Shown here piece by piece: positions 1 through 8,566 of a DNA stretch of 64,000 bases. Both the position numbers and the translations under genes were made by a program. The notes below the pieces were generated by a model. The model was not told the DNA's origin, did no database searches, and worked only from the letters and a program-made list of their open reading frames with translations. Source of the DNA: Planctomycetota bacterium. Lineage in GTDB: Bacteria; Planctomycetota; PUPC01; JACPCR01. How positions within the stretch are numbered: position 1 is the first letter of the stretch; each line of letters starts with the position of its first letter. Location: assembly GCA_027625095.1 (NCBI GenBank), contig JAQBXN010000006.1:62001-126000 (forward strand). Direction: 5' to 3'.

Positions 1-21
1 CGCTCTCAAGAGAGGAAGTCC

Positions 22-435
22 ATGCCCGCTGACGTTTTTATCGATACAAATATCCTGGTCTATGCTCACGACCTCGATGCCGGAGAGAAACATGAGAAAG
101 CGAAAGAACTGGTAAGGGAACTTTGGGACCAATCGCCTGCAGCATGGCTGAGCGTGCAGGTTCTCCAGGAGTTATTTGTGAACCTTGTTCGCGAAGGTGT
201 CGAATCCGCCGAGGCTCGTGAGTTGGTGAACGACTATATGCATTGGCGAGTGGTCGAAACGACAGTGGCCCTGTTGACAGGTGGGCTCGATGAGCAGGAG
301 CGGTGGAATATCTCACTCTGGGATGGATTGATCCTGGCCGCCGCTCGTTCGGCCGCGGTCAAAGAATTGTGGAGCGAAGACCTCAACGAAGGTCAGGATT
401 ACGATGGCATAGTGGTGGTGAACCCACTCAAGTAG
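22..435 (+). CDS. PIN-domain ribonuclease, VapC-like toxin
   Basis: The 137-residue protein has the PIN-domain pattern of acidic metal ligands: Asp8 in FIDTN, Glu50, Asp101 in SLWDG and Asp120 in SED. PIN proteins of this size are usually Mg-dependent RNases, most often the toxin half of type II toxin-antitoxin pairs. A good ribosome binding site (AGAGGAAG) lies just before the ATG. A second frame that is open from the window edge ends at 30-32 (TGA), so an upstream gene would overlap this one by 11 bases, as antitoxin and toxin genes often do. Its visible end reads LSREEVHAR. The antitoxin itself lies outside the window, so the pair is inferred. Confidence 0.85.
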   Translation: MPADVFIDTNILVYAHDLDAGEKHEKAKELVRELWDQSPAAWLSVQVLQELFVNLVREGVESAEARELVNDYMHWRVVETTVALLTGGLDEQERWNISLWDGLILAAARSAAVKELWSEDLNEGQDYDGIVVVNPLK

Positions 436-1070
436 CTCGGCAATGCCTGAATGACCTACCTGAGAGTCTGAATCCAGGTCCAAATCGCCGATCTTCTCAT
501 CCCAAAATTCTGGCCGGCCGTTATTTGAAGCATTCGGCATAATCCGGGTTTCGTCTGCGGTCGCCGTCCTCATCCCAAAAATCCAGAAGAAGACTGGCAG
601 ACACCTTGTTCGGGTGGAAGCTGAGGGCGTGCGCGAGTCGCAGCCGGCCCCAATTATCTATGCCCAGTTCGTTTCTCTGACGAACGATTCGTTGACGTTC
701 CCCTTCGGGCAAATATCGAAGAACGCGGAACGCCTTGCCTGTCTTGCTGATGTTGCCCGGTTGCCTGAGATGAACTTCAAACTTTTCTCTCTGGGCCATG
801 TCTCCGTAGCACCAGAGGGTCAGGCGAAATTGAAAGTCCATCTGATCCTCCATCGGCCTCGGCCGCAAGGTCTCTGCCTTGCCGGCTTCGCCTCGAATTT
901 CGGACAAGAATTTTCTAACGGTCGCATTGTCTTTGTCTTTGATACGCCTTAGGACTTTGATCGAAATTAAGTTTCCAACTTCGGCCGAATGATATCCCTT
1001 TTAACTGTCCAGGAGGGACCCAGGCGAGTAGTTAACCAGGGGTGAGATGACAAACCCGACTCCAGCCCCA
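436..1070. other. Gene-poor interval after the PIN gene
   Basis: Apart from the possible gene fragment on the minus strand, I see no convincing gene, RNA or terminator here. The hairpin cluster at 1071-1177 follows directly, and the sulfatase gene comes after it. Confidence 0.5.
521..907 (-). pseudogene. Possible gene fragment, unknown protein
   Basis: This frame encodes about 128 residues from a TTG at 907, with a charged, protein-like composition (LPEGERQR, LLLDFWDEDGD). It stays open upstream to 998 with no ATG or GTG and no clear ribosome binding site. That fits a gene that has lost its 5' end, or a spurious frame. I recognise no family. The overlapping + frame at 614-952 looks less natural. 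Low confidence that it is expressed. Confidence 0.3.
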
Positions 1071-1177
1071 AAGGGGCGACGGCGGCGGCTCCGTCGCCCC
1101 TTCGGGGCTTCGATGCGTTTTTCCAATTCTGTCCCCAGGTTGAAACCTGGGGCTAATTGCCTCCGTCCCTTCGGGAC
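1071..1177. repeat. REP-like cluster of three hairpins
   Basis: Three perfect inverted repeats follow each other. They are 1071-1082 with 1091-1102 (12-bp arms, 8-base loop), 1133-1140 with 1145-1152 (CCCAGG-type arms, loop TGAA), and 1165-1169 with 1173-1177 (loop TTC). The frame running through them reads low-complexity Pro/Arg/Gly peptide, as is usual for palindromic intergenic repeats. The cluster sits just upstream of the sulfatase gene and artificially lengthens its open frame. Confidence 0.75.
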
Positions 1178-1235
1178 TATTGAAAGTGGCAACATTATTT
1201 TGGCCGGAGTCCTTACCTTCGGAGAATTGAGCCTG

Positions 1236-2693
1236 ATGTCAGAGAATGTGAAAACAGCTTTTGCGATACTCGTTATTGCTGGTCTTGCCACAGTGCATTC
1301 TGAAGCCGAACACAAATTTAATGTCCTTTTCATCATCTGTGACGATCTGAACTGCGACCTTGGAAGTTACGGCCATCCGATGGTCAAGTCTCCCAATATT
1401 GATCGGCTTGCCGAGCGGGGAATGCTGTTCAAGCGCGCTTACTGTCAGTATCCGTTGTGCGGCCCCAGCCGTGCTTCGTTCATGACAGGAATGTATCCCG
1501 ATCAGACGTTGATTCATCGAAATGCGATCCGTATCAGAGAGCGGCTTCCCGATGTGGTCAGCATGTCGCAGCATTTCATGAACAACGGCTATCAGAGTGC
1601 GCGGGTGGGTAAGCTCTATCACTACAATGTTCCGGCGGACATTGGCAATGATGGCCACGATGATCCGGCGTCCTGGCATGAAAAAGTCAATCCTCGAGGC
1701 CGTGACAAGACCGAGGAGAATAAAGTTTTCAGCCTTGTTCCCGGGCGATTTGGAGGAACGCTGAGTTGGCTGGCTGCCGACGGAACGGATGACGAGCAGA
1801 CCGACGCGATTGGTGCGGAGGCTACGACTAGTTTTCTCGAGAAGTATTCGAAGAACAAGAAGCCGTTTTTCCTGGCTTTTGGTTTGTATCGGCCGCACAC
1901 GCCTTATGTGGCGCCGAAAAAATATTTCGACATGTATGACCGGACGAAGATCTCAGTCCCAAAGAACCCGGAGGGATACCTGGACACCATTCCCTTGCCG
2001 GCTCGGAGATCTATAGCAAGCAAGAAGGAGCAGGTAAGCATCACCGATGATCTGGCCCGGCAGGCCATCCAGGCATATTACGCATCGATCACATTTGCAG
2101 ATGCGCAGGTCGGGCGGGTCTTGAATGCGCTGGAACGGCTGGGCCTTGCCAAAAATACCGTCGTCGTTTTTACCTCCGACCACGGCTACCACATGGGCGA
2201 GCATGGCCACTATATGAAGACTACTCTGTTTGAAAATGCGGACAGAGTGCCGCTGATCATCTCCGTCCCGGGAATGAAAACAGCAGGCAGGACAACCATT
2301 TCCCCGGCCGAAATGGTCGACTTCTATCCGACCCTGGCCGAGTTGTGTGGACTGAAACCGCCGGCACATCTCTCTGGGATCAGCCTCAAACCGGTCCTGG
2401 ATGACGAAAGTGCCCAGCCCCGGAATTCGGCCCTGACGCAGAATGCTGGTGGATACAGCATCCGCACCGATCGCTATCGCTATACGGAGTGGAGCAATAA
2501 CGGCGCCGCGGGAACGGAACTCTATGACCATTCCACTGACCCGCAGGAAATGAAGAACCTCTCCAACCGACCGGAACAGAAGGAGACTATCGAGCGACTG
2601 TCCATGCAACTCCGTGAGAGAATCGCTCAGGCCAAATCGGCTCCCCCTGGGGTGGAGAGAATCGCAGCCAAGCCAAGAGAAAAGAAGAAATAA
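1236..2693 (+). CDS. Secreted sulfatase, iduronate-2-sulfatase-like
   Basis: A 485-residue sulfatase that would hydrolyse sulfate esters on glycans. It has an N-terminal signal peptide, the metal-binding Asp pair in CDDLNCD (36-37), and the C-x-P-S-R maturation motif as CGPSR, whose Cys75 would become formylglycine. A later TSDHGYHMGEHG block carries further metal and active-site residues. The wording of the N-terminal part resembles the iduronate-2-sulfatase subgroup (family S1). The frame is open from 1047, but I chose the ATG at 1236: a signal peptide follows it, a GGAG lies 11 bases upstream, and the earlier part is translated hairpin repeat. Substrate is not determinable from sequence. 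The next gene starts 8 bases after the stop, so co-transcription is likely. Confidence 0.92.
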   Translation: MSENVKTAFAILVIAGLATVHSEAEHKFNVLFIICDDLNCDLGSYGHPMVKSPNIDRLAERGMLFKRAYCQYPLCGPSRASFMTGMYPDQTLIHRNAIRIRERLPDVVSMSQHFMNNGYQSARVGKLYHYNVPADIGNDGHDDPASWHEKVNPRGRDKTEENKVFSLVPGRFGGTLSWLAADGTDDEQTDAIGAEATTSFLEKYSKNKKPFFLAFGLYRPHTPYVAPKKYFDMYDRTKISVPKNPEGYLDTIPLPARRSIASKKEQVSITDDLARQAIQAYYASITFADAQVGRVLNALERLGLAKNTVVVFTSDHGYHMGEHGHYMKTTLFENADRVPLIISVPGMKTAGRTTISPAEMVDFYPTLAELCGLKPPAHLSGISLKPVLDDESAQPRNSALTQNAGGYSIRTDRYRYTEWSNNGAAGTELYDHSTDPQEMKNLSNRPEQKETIERLSMQLRERIAQAKSAPPGVERIAAKPREKKK

Positions 2694-2701
2694 GGATCTC
2701 G

Positions 2702-4195
2702 ATGATCAATCCGGAGGAACAGCAGCAACCGGGGCGTAAGGATTTCGCACTCCTCACGGCACTCGGCCTGGCAATGCTGTACGTGGTCTGGGGCTTTATT
2801 GAGGCATCACGAATCGATGATGTGGAAATCAGCCGGAATGAGTATCTCAAGTTTCACATGTGGGGCGTCTTCATTTTTTGCATCACGTTCTGGTTCATCC
2901 AGCGATTGCCGGACACCAAAGGATTGCTGCTCATCATCGCCGGTTTCGGGCTGGTGTATCGAGTATTGTTGATTCCTACTAATCTGATCCTTGAAGACGA
3001 CGTTTATCGCTACCTGTGGGATGGAAAGGTCGTTGCTCATGGTCTTAATCCATACCAGTTTTCGCCCGAAGAATTACTGGCGTTTGCTGATGGGGACAGT
3101 GGAAAAGCATTCACCGGGGAGCAGAAGCAAGACCTCGCCAGATTTGTGGAACTGATGAAATCGGGCGTCGGGAAGCACAATGAGTTCAGGAAGATCGTTG
3201 AGCAAATCAACTATCCCGAAGTTCCCACGATCTACCCGCCATTCAGCCAGTTCGTGTTTGCGATTTCCTACTTCGTGCGACCGGGGCACGTTCCGACCCT
3301 AAAAATTCTGGTTACTCTGTTCGAAGTCGCTGCGATAGTCCTGGTTTTCCTCTCGCTCAAGGAACTTGGACTGAAGCAGACCTACATCTTGATCCCTGCG
3401 TGGTGCCCAGTCTTGCTGAAGGAATTCGCCAACTCCGGCCACCACGATGGTTTGGCCATCTTTGCGGTCGCCCTTGCAATCTTTTGCCTGGTGAAAGGCC
3501 GAAACACAATCGCAGGCGCCGCTATTGGCCTGGGCGTGCTTGCAAAGGTCTATCCCGGCGTGTTGCTGATCGTGTTCGTAAGGAGGCTCAAACTCAAAGG
3601 ATGTCTCGCCTTCGCGGCGATCATGATTCTTGGATACCTGCCATTCATGGGCAAACGCACCTTTGAAGGCTTCAACACTTATGCAAAGGAGTGGCAATAC
3701 AACGCCGCAATTTTTCTGGTGGTGCGCGACGTCCTGGTCCCGATGTTGAAGGAGGACGGGATTTTCGGCGCTTTCATTTCGGACAATGGTAAGGATGATT
3801 CAGACCCCAGGTATCTGGCAGCACTGACTGGCGCCAAGGCCATTACCGGCCTCATCCTGCTGGCATGTCTCCTGTGGCTGGCGGTCCATCCCATTCCTGA
3901 TCGATGGCCCGACGCGCTCAGGGCAAGCCTCGGTCTCGGTGCACTCTTCATTCTGGCGCCAGTGATCAACCCCTGGTATCTGTGCGTGATAGTGCCAATG
4001 CTTGCGTTGTATCCTTCGTATGGACTGCTCTGGTTCGTTCTCCTGTCACCGCTCAGCTATACGCGTGACATTGATTATGTAGTACCTCATTTCATTCGTT
4101 GCATTGAGTTCCTGCCGATGCTGCCGTTGTTGGTCTTGGATTACAGAACTTTGAAGGCGTCGGCCGCACGCTATGGATCGGAATTCAATTCTTAA
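2702..4195 (+). CDS. Polytopic membrane glycosyltransferase (GT-C fold)
   Basis: A 497-residue integral membrane protein with about ten hydrophobic segments. The first extracytoplasmic loop carries an acidic motif, EDDVYRYLWDGKV followed by HGLNPY, typical of GT-C enzymes that use polyprenyl-phosphate sugars (mannosyltransferase, DUF2029/GT87-like and related groups). It would add a sugar to a lipid or protein on the outer face of the inner membrane. It starts 8 bases after the sulfatase stop, with AAGGA overlapping that stop as its ribosome binding site, so the two genes probably form an operon. Donor and acceptor cannot be read from the sequence. Confidence 0.8.
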   Translation: MINPEEQQQPGRKDFALLTALGLAMLYVVWGFIEASRIDDVEISRNEYLKFHMWGVFIFCITFWFIQRLPDTKGLLLIIAGFGLVYRVLLIPTNLILEDDVYRYLWDGKVVAHGLNPYQFSPEELLAFADGDSGKAFTGEQKQDLARFVELMKSGVGKHNEFRKIVEQINYPEVPTIYPPFSQFVFAISYFVRPGHVPTLKILVTLFEVAAIVLVFLSLKELGLKQTYILIPAWCPVLLKEFANSGHHDGLAIFAVALAIFCLVKGRNTIAGAAIGLGVLAKVYPGVLLIVFVRRLKLKGCLAFAAIMILGYLPFMGKRTFEGFNTYAKEWQYNAAIFLVVRDVLVPMLKEDGIFGAFISDNGKDDSDPRYLAALTGAKAITGLILLACLLWLAVHPIPDRWPDALRASLGLGALFILAPVINPWYLCVIVPMLALYPSYGLLWFVLLSPLSYTRDIDYVVPHFIRCIEFLPMLPLLVLDYRTLKASAARYGSEFNS

Positions 4196-4325
4196 ATAGA
4201 TCCCGGCACTCCCATCCGCCCCCTCTCCCCCTTTTGCATCTTCGTGTCGCATTGCTAGACTCCGCCGCCCTTGGCGGGGGCGTAAAAAACGCTCAACAGA
4301 ATGCGGCCATTGAAGGAAATACACC

Positions 4326-6338
4326 ATGAAGATCAGCTACCAATGGGTCAAGGACTACTGCGCTTATCAGGGCACACCTGAAGACCTTAGAGAACTCCTG
4401 CCCAACCTCGGGATGGAGGTTGCGGAGACGATTGAAATTGGCGGAGACGTCTGTTTCGACCTTGAAATTACGAGCAACCGGAACGATTTGAACGGCGTCA
4501 TTGGAGTTGCCCGCGAAATCGCTTGCGCGTCCGGCAGCGAATTGAGAATTCCCGAAATCGAACTCAAGGGGAGCGACGAGGGAATCTCGAATTTCACCTC
4601 TATTGACAACCAGACTCCGGAACTGTGTCCACGCTACACCGCTCGCATCATTACGGGAGTGACCATTGGCCCGAGCCCGGATTGGCTGGTTTCAAGACTT
4701 TCAGCCGTCGGAATGCGCTCCATCAATAACGTGGTCGATATTACCAACTTTGTTTTGCTCGAGGCGTGCCAGCCGCTCCACGCATTTGATTACGATACTC
4801 TGCATGAAAATCGCATCGTTATTCGTCGCGGCCTGGATGGCGAAACCATCACCTCTATCGATGGCTCCGAATGTAAACTTTCTAAAGAAATGCTGGTGAT
4901 CGCGGACGCCTCTCGTGCCGTGGCCATCGCCGGGGTGATGGGTGGACTGGATACCGAAGTTACTGAATCTACAAAGACAATTCTTCTGGAATCCGCTGAC
5001 TTTACTGGCGTGAGCATTCGCCGCACAGCCCGCAGCCTGGGCATTGCTACCGACTCTTCATTCCGCTTCGAGAGAGGCGTGGATCCGGTCGGCGTCGAAT
5101 GGGCATCCAGGCGTGCGGCCGCGTTGATTGAAGAACTCGCTGGCGGCACGACTGTCGAAGGGATTCTTGATGACTGGCCAGGAAAGAAAGCGCCAACAAA
5201 GGTGAGCATCCGAGTTCCTGAGGTTCATCGGCTGCTTGGCGATGCGATTCCTGGTGAGAAGGTCAAGAGAATCCTTACCTCACTCAGTCTCGAATTGGTT
5301 GAAGAGGATGTTGATTCTCTGTCTTTCAGCATTCCTTCATTTCGGAAAGACCTCGAGCGTGAGATTGATCTCATCGAAGAAGTCGCACGGGTACATGGCT
5401 TCAACAACATTCCAACGATATCGAGCTTGCCGGTTACCTCGGCGGACTACCCCGTCCGAGAGCGGGTTGCGGATGTCGTTCACCAGGTGATGACCGGCAG
5501 TGGATTCGATGAAATTATTACTGTAAGTTTCCAGTCCGACGAAATGGCTGAGGGGGTCTCGCCCTGGAGTGATGGCACGCCGCTGGTAAATCAGAATCCT
5601 GTGCGAAAGCAGGAGGCCGTACTTCGGCGTTCGCTGATTCCAAGCCTCATGCAAGTACGCCAGGCGAACGAGGGGCGTTCGTTTAACGAGACATTCATGT
5701 ATGAGATCGCCAGCGTTTATCTGAGCGGTGAGAAGGCCTCGGACAACGAAGAGAAACGAGTGCTGTCGTTCATCCACGGTATTGACTTTGCCGAAACCAA
5801 AGGAGTAATTGAGAAGCTTGCAGAACGCCTGCGCATTGGTGCTGACACAGTTATCAGGCCTGCAGATCGATCCTTTCTTGAGCCAGGTACAGGGGCTGTA
5901 TGGAAACAGGGCGACCGTATCCTCGGCTATCTGGGCACCACATCTAAACCTCTTTCGGACAAGTTCGACCTGCGGGAGGCACCCTCCGTTGCAGAGATTG
6001 ACCTGGATGCGCTTGAGGGGATGGCGTCCTTTGATGTTTCAGTGACGCCCCTGCCACGTTATCCGGCTTCGGATCGCGACGTGGCCGTCATTATTCCAGA
6101 GGAAGTAACCTGGGAGCAGGTGACGCAACTGGTCGAAGCGCTTGGACTGCCCGATCTGCTCTCCCTCGAATTTTTTGATCTTTATCGAGGCAAAGGCATC
6201 GACCAGGGCAAAAAGAGCTTGGCGTTCAGGGTAGTCTTTCAATCTGCTGAGCGAACCTTGACCAATGAAGAAGTGAATGGTCATCGCGATGCAATCATCG
6301 CAAGGTTAGGAGAACAGTTCGGGGCCCAATTGCGCTGA
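4326..6338 (+). CDS. pheT: Phenylalanine-tRNA ligase beta subunit, short form
   Basis: The 670-residue protein matches PheT in its N-terminal segment (KISYQWVKDY), the B3/B4 tRNA-synthetase core (for example GMRSINNVVDITN and HAFDYD), the B5 domain and a C-terminal ferredoxin-fold anticodon-binding domain (PRYPASDRDVAV onward). It charges tRNA-Phe together with PheS. Typical bacterial PheT is about 800 residues. The difference here is the missing EMAP-like OB domain that normally follows residue 40: the sequence runs directly from GMEVAETIE to the LEITSNRNDLNGVIGVARE block. pheS is not adjacent. A strong terminator lies just after the stop. Confidence 0.95.
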   Translation: MKISYQWVKDYCAYQGTPEDLRELLPNLGMEVAETIEIGGDVCFDLEITSNRNDLNGVIGVAREIACASGSELRIPEIELKGSDEGISNFTSIDNQTPELCPRYTARIITGVTIGPSPDWLVSRLSAVGMRSINNVVDITNFVLLEACQPLHAFDYDTLHENRIVIRRGLDGETITSIDGSECKLSKEMLVIADASRAVAIAGVMGGLDTEVTESTKTILLESADFTGVSIRRTARSLGIATDSSFRFERGVDPVGVEWASRRAAALIEELAGGTTVEGILDDWPGKKAPTKVSIRVPEVHRLLGDAIPGEKVKRILTSLSLELVEEDVDSLSFSIPSFRKDLEREIDLIEEVARVHGFNNIPTISSLPVTSADYPVRERVADVVHQVMTGSGFDEIITVSFQSDEMAEGVSPWSDGTPLVNQNPVRKQEAVLRRSLIPSLMQVRQANEGRSFNETFMYEIASVYLSGEKASDNEEKRVLSFIHGIDFAETKGVIEKLAERLRIGADTVIRPADRSFLEPGTGAVWKQGDRILGYLGTTSKPLSDKFDLREAPSVAEIDLDALEGMASFDVSVTPLPRYPASDRDVAVIIPEEVTWEQVTQLVEALGLPDLLSLEFFDLYRGKGIDQGKKSLAFRVVFQSAERTLTNEEVNGHRDAIIARLGEQFGAQLR

Positions 6339-6384
6339 CCTGTATTGAGGTTGGCGCCAAACGTGATATTTCCCAGAACACAAA

Positions 6385-6412
6385 AAAGCCATCCGGCGAA
6401 CCGGATGGCTTT
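6385..6412. terminator. Bidirectional rho-independent terminator
   Basis: A perfect 12-bp inverted repeat (6385-6396 with 6401-6412, loop CGAA) is flanked by an A run on the left and TTCTTTTT on the right. It would stop transcription both of pheT on + and of the small HMA-like gene on -, which converge here. Confidence 0.92.
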
Positions 6413-6432
6413 CTTTTTGATGTGTATTGGTG

Positions 6433-6744
6433 TTATTCCTTCGGCTTGACTGCAGCAGCAGTGAAGCGTGTGGTGTCGTTGAATGTCTTCAGAAACTTGT
6501 CGACGTCTGCGTCTTTCTTGAAGTCAACCTGGGCAACCCATTTCTTGGTGTCCAGCTTCATCTTGACGACTCCGTCATAATTATTCATGGCAGTGCGCAC
6601 GGCATTGCCGCAATTCGTGGCTCACGTGGCCCCTTTGATATTGAACGAAACCGACTTGGTCTCTTCCGCAGCATGCAGCGGGGCTAACGAATACCCGCCG
6701 ACTATGGCCGCTGCGATGGCCGTTATAAGCAGTCTAGTGCTCAT
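6433..6744 (-). CDS. HMA-like secreted protein with in-frame TGA; selenoprotein candidate
   Basis: The frame from ATG 6744 to TAA 6433 is 104 codons and is open except for one TGA at codon 41 (6622-6624). Residues 1-26 form a signal peptide (MSTRLLITAIAAAIVGG, ending HAA). The rest matches the heavy-metal-associated ferredoxin-like fold: SVSFNIKGAT-[TGA]-ATNCGNAV, helix, two strands, helix. The TGA falls where HMA domains have the first metal-binding Cys; the second Cys is Cys45. A ribosome binding site (AGGGAG) lies 7 bases before the ATG. Conserved-looking coding sequence continues on both sides, and a SECIS-like hairpin follows. Selenocysteine is therefore the leading explanation. A nonsense mutation in a recent pseudogene is the alternative. 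TGA is a normal stop elsewhere in the window. Confidence 0.72.
6589..6609 (-). promoter_or_regulatory. Candidate bacterial SECIS hairpin
   Basis: In the transcript the hairpin begins 13 bases after the TGA: GGCA-A-UGC pairs with GCA-C-UGCC (7 Watson-Crick pairs and one A.C mismatch) around the loop CGUGC. The apical loop starts 21 bases after the UGA and has G at its second position. Both features fall within the published bacterial SECIS model (loop 16-37 bases from UGA, G in the first two loop positions). A shorter competing hairpin (CGGC/GCCG, loop AAU) is also possible. Not verified by folding. Confidence 0.5.
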
Positions 6745-6988
6745 ATGACATCTCCCTGTGAAAAATGAAATGAAGAAAAACAACACCAACCACTTTTATC
6801 GAAGCCAGAAATCTAGCGATTTTTCACCGGCTGGCCACCTTTGTCGGCACACCGGCGAAGGCCTACGATAGTAAGTCGATAATAGCAAAGTTGGATTACA
6901 AGAGTCGTGTAGGTATTAACGGAGAAGATGGCCAACCAGATTTTCTGATTTGAAAGGTTGGTGGCAACCGGTGGCCAGGTGTTTATTC

Positions 6989-8500
6989 CTACTCTGCCGG
7001 GATTTGATTTAACGTGTAATACGCTTCTCTGTGCAAGAGATGATCGCCATCAGCGGATCTCAGCCCCGTTAGTTTCAGTTCATGCACGTAGTATGGTTCG
7101 AGACCTTCAACAACGAGCCGAACCGATTTCTTGTCTGTGCCGACCGTAGCACTTATGACCTTCAGGGTTCTTTCATTCGTCGGCTTGTCGCCGTATGTTT
7201 CGTGGTGGTGGTATGTCCATGCCTTCATGGCGTATGTCTCAATCTTGCCAGCCATGGCAAGGTCGACCTCCTTCGTGAATACCACGTCGAAGCCATCCGG
7301 TTTCGCCTTCATTTCGAGAATCTCAAAAGGCGTCCTGCCCGTCCAGACCACCCGTTGCAAACCGTGTCTGCTGCCCCAGCCCCGAGCGGTCTGGCCGACG
7401 AAGAGAGAGCCGTCTTTACCCCAGGCCAGTCGAAGGGAGCCTTGTGTCAGGTCTTTTCTGAATGGGTAGCAGGCTCCCTGATATTCGCCGCCGATCTTTT
7501 CGAGTGATACGCGAATCAGGATGCCGGTGGTGTTGTCACAGACAATAAACTGTTTATCGAACGGCCCGAACTTGCCGGCGGTCATGTTGAACTTGGCCTC
7601 GCCGTGTGAGCGTCCCATCTGTGGGTAAGGAAACCAGCAGGCTGGTGCGAGGAGATCCTTCATGTTCTTTACGGCCTCGCCCCAGAGGACGCCGCTCTTC
7701 AGGCCTTCCGGTTCTTTCATCGGCGAGTTCGGTAAACTGCACGAACGAAAACCAAACGGATTGCCCTGGAAACTCCCGGGCTTCAGATGCGATAGCCGGC
7801 ACACCGCAACCCAGTCGCCCTGATTATCGGTATAGAAAACATCGCCGACGTCGTTCATGCCAAGCCCGGCAGGCGAACGCAGCCCGACACACACCGGATG
7901 CATTGTGCCCTCACGATCTACCCTAACCGCCCAGCCCCGCCAATCAGCCGGGCCCTCCGGCTCGTCGCCAAACGGGCGATTCAGCGTGATCCAGAAATTA
8001 CCTTGAAGATCGACCTGCGGCCCAAAGGCAAATTCGTGGTAGTTGCCGCTTATCCCCCAACCTCGATTGAATGTCTCGACCTCATCAATGACTTCGTCTC
8101 CGTCGGTGTCTCGAATGCGTGTTAATTCGCCGCGCTGCACCAAGTACATCCATTCTTTATCCACATGGATGCCGAGCGGCTCGTTGAGCCCGAAGAGGAT
8201 TCGTTTGTATTTGATAGCCTTCGCAGAATCACTCTCATTGTCTTCGGGTTTAGCAAGGACGGGCGGGTCGGCGTATGGATTGTCCATGATCCATACCTCT
8301 CCTCGCCGTGTGCATGCGACGAGCCTGGTTTTTTCCGTATCCAGCCAATCAAGACCGCCTACCTCCATGACGACATCTGGCGGTGCAGGGATGTTGATTA
8401 AGCGGTAGTAGTCCTCTTCCCGGGGAAGGTTTTCCGAGAAAAGGGGAATGCGGGCGGAAAGAAGACAGATAAGGAGAAAGTGTTGGAATGGTTCTCTCAT
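6989..8500 (-). CDS. Secreted beta-propeller dehydrogenase-like protein
   Basis: A 503-residue protein with an N-terminal signal peptide. The mature part resembles the propeller domain of the Planctomycete 'putative membrane-bound dehydrogenase' family (related to sorbosone/glucose dehydrogenases): repeated blocks such as LNEPLGIHVD, LRSPAGLGMNDVGDVFYTDNQGDW and LRLAWGKDGSLFVGQTARGWG. These proteins are thought to be periplasmic and to work in sugar or alcohol oxidation, but the substrate is unknown. The cytochrome c domain that often follows the propeller in this family is absent. It lies 66 bases downstream of the gene ending at 8567 and probably shares its transcript. Confidence 0.75.
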   Translation of the reverse strand: MREPFQHFLLICLLSARIPLFSENLPREEDYYRLINIPAPPDVVMEVGGLDWLDTEKTRLVACTRRGEVWIMDNPYADPPVLAKPEDNESDSAKAIKYKRILFGLNEPLGIHVDKEWMYLVQRGELTRIRDTDGDEVIDEVETFNRGWGISGNYHEFAFGPQVDLQGNFWITLNRPFGDEPEGPADWRGWAVRVDREGTMHPVCVGLRSPAGLGMNDVGDVFYTDNQGDWVAVCRLSHLKPGSFQGNPFGFRSCSLPNSPMKEPEGLKSGVLWGEAVKNMKDLLAPACWFPYPQMGRSHGEAKFNMTAGKFGPFDKQFIVCDNTTGILIRVSLEKIGGEYQGACYPFRKDLTQGSLRLAWGKDGSLFVGQTARGWGSRHGLQRVVWTGRTPFEILEMKAKPDGFDVVFTKEVDLAMAGKIETYAMKAWTYHHHETYGDKPTNERTLKVISATVGTDKKSVRLVVEGLEPYYVHELKLTGLRSADGDHLLHREAYYTLNQIPAE

Positions 8501-8566
8501 GGTGTGTCGTGATGAAGTTAACTGCGAACGAAGATAACCGTCCGCGGTTGTTCTTATCAGGCAGGT

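Noticed and set aside
614..952. Open frame on + (112 codons)
   Set aside because: Overlaps the better minus-strand frame and lacks a family-like composition or ribosome binding site.
6622..6624. Genome-wide reassignment of TGA to an amino acid
   Set aside because: pheT and several other genes end in TGA at the expected family length, so TGA is a stop here.
6427..6687. Open frame on + across the HMA-like gene
   Set aside because: It is the antisense of the signal-peptide-bearing minus-strand gene, has no ribosome binding site and a biased composition.
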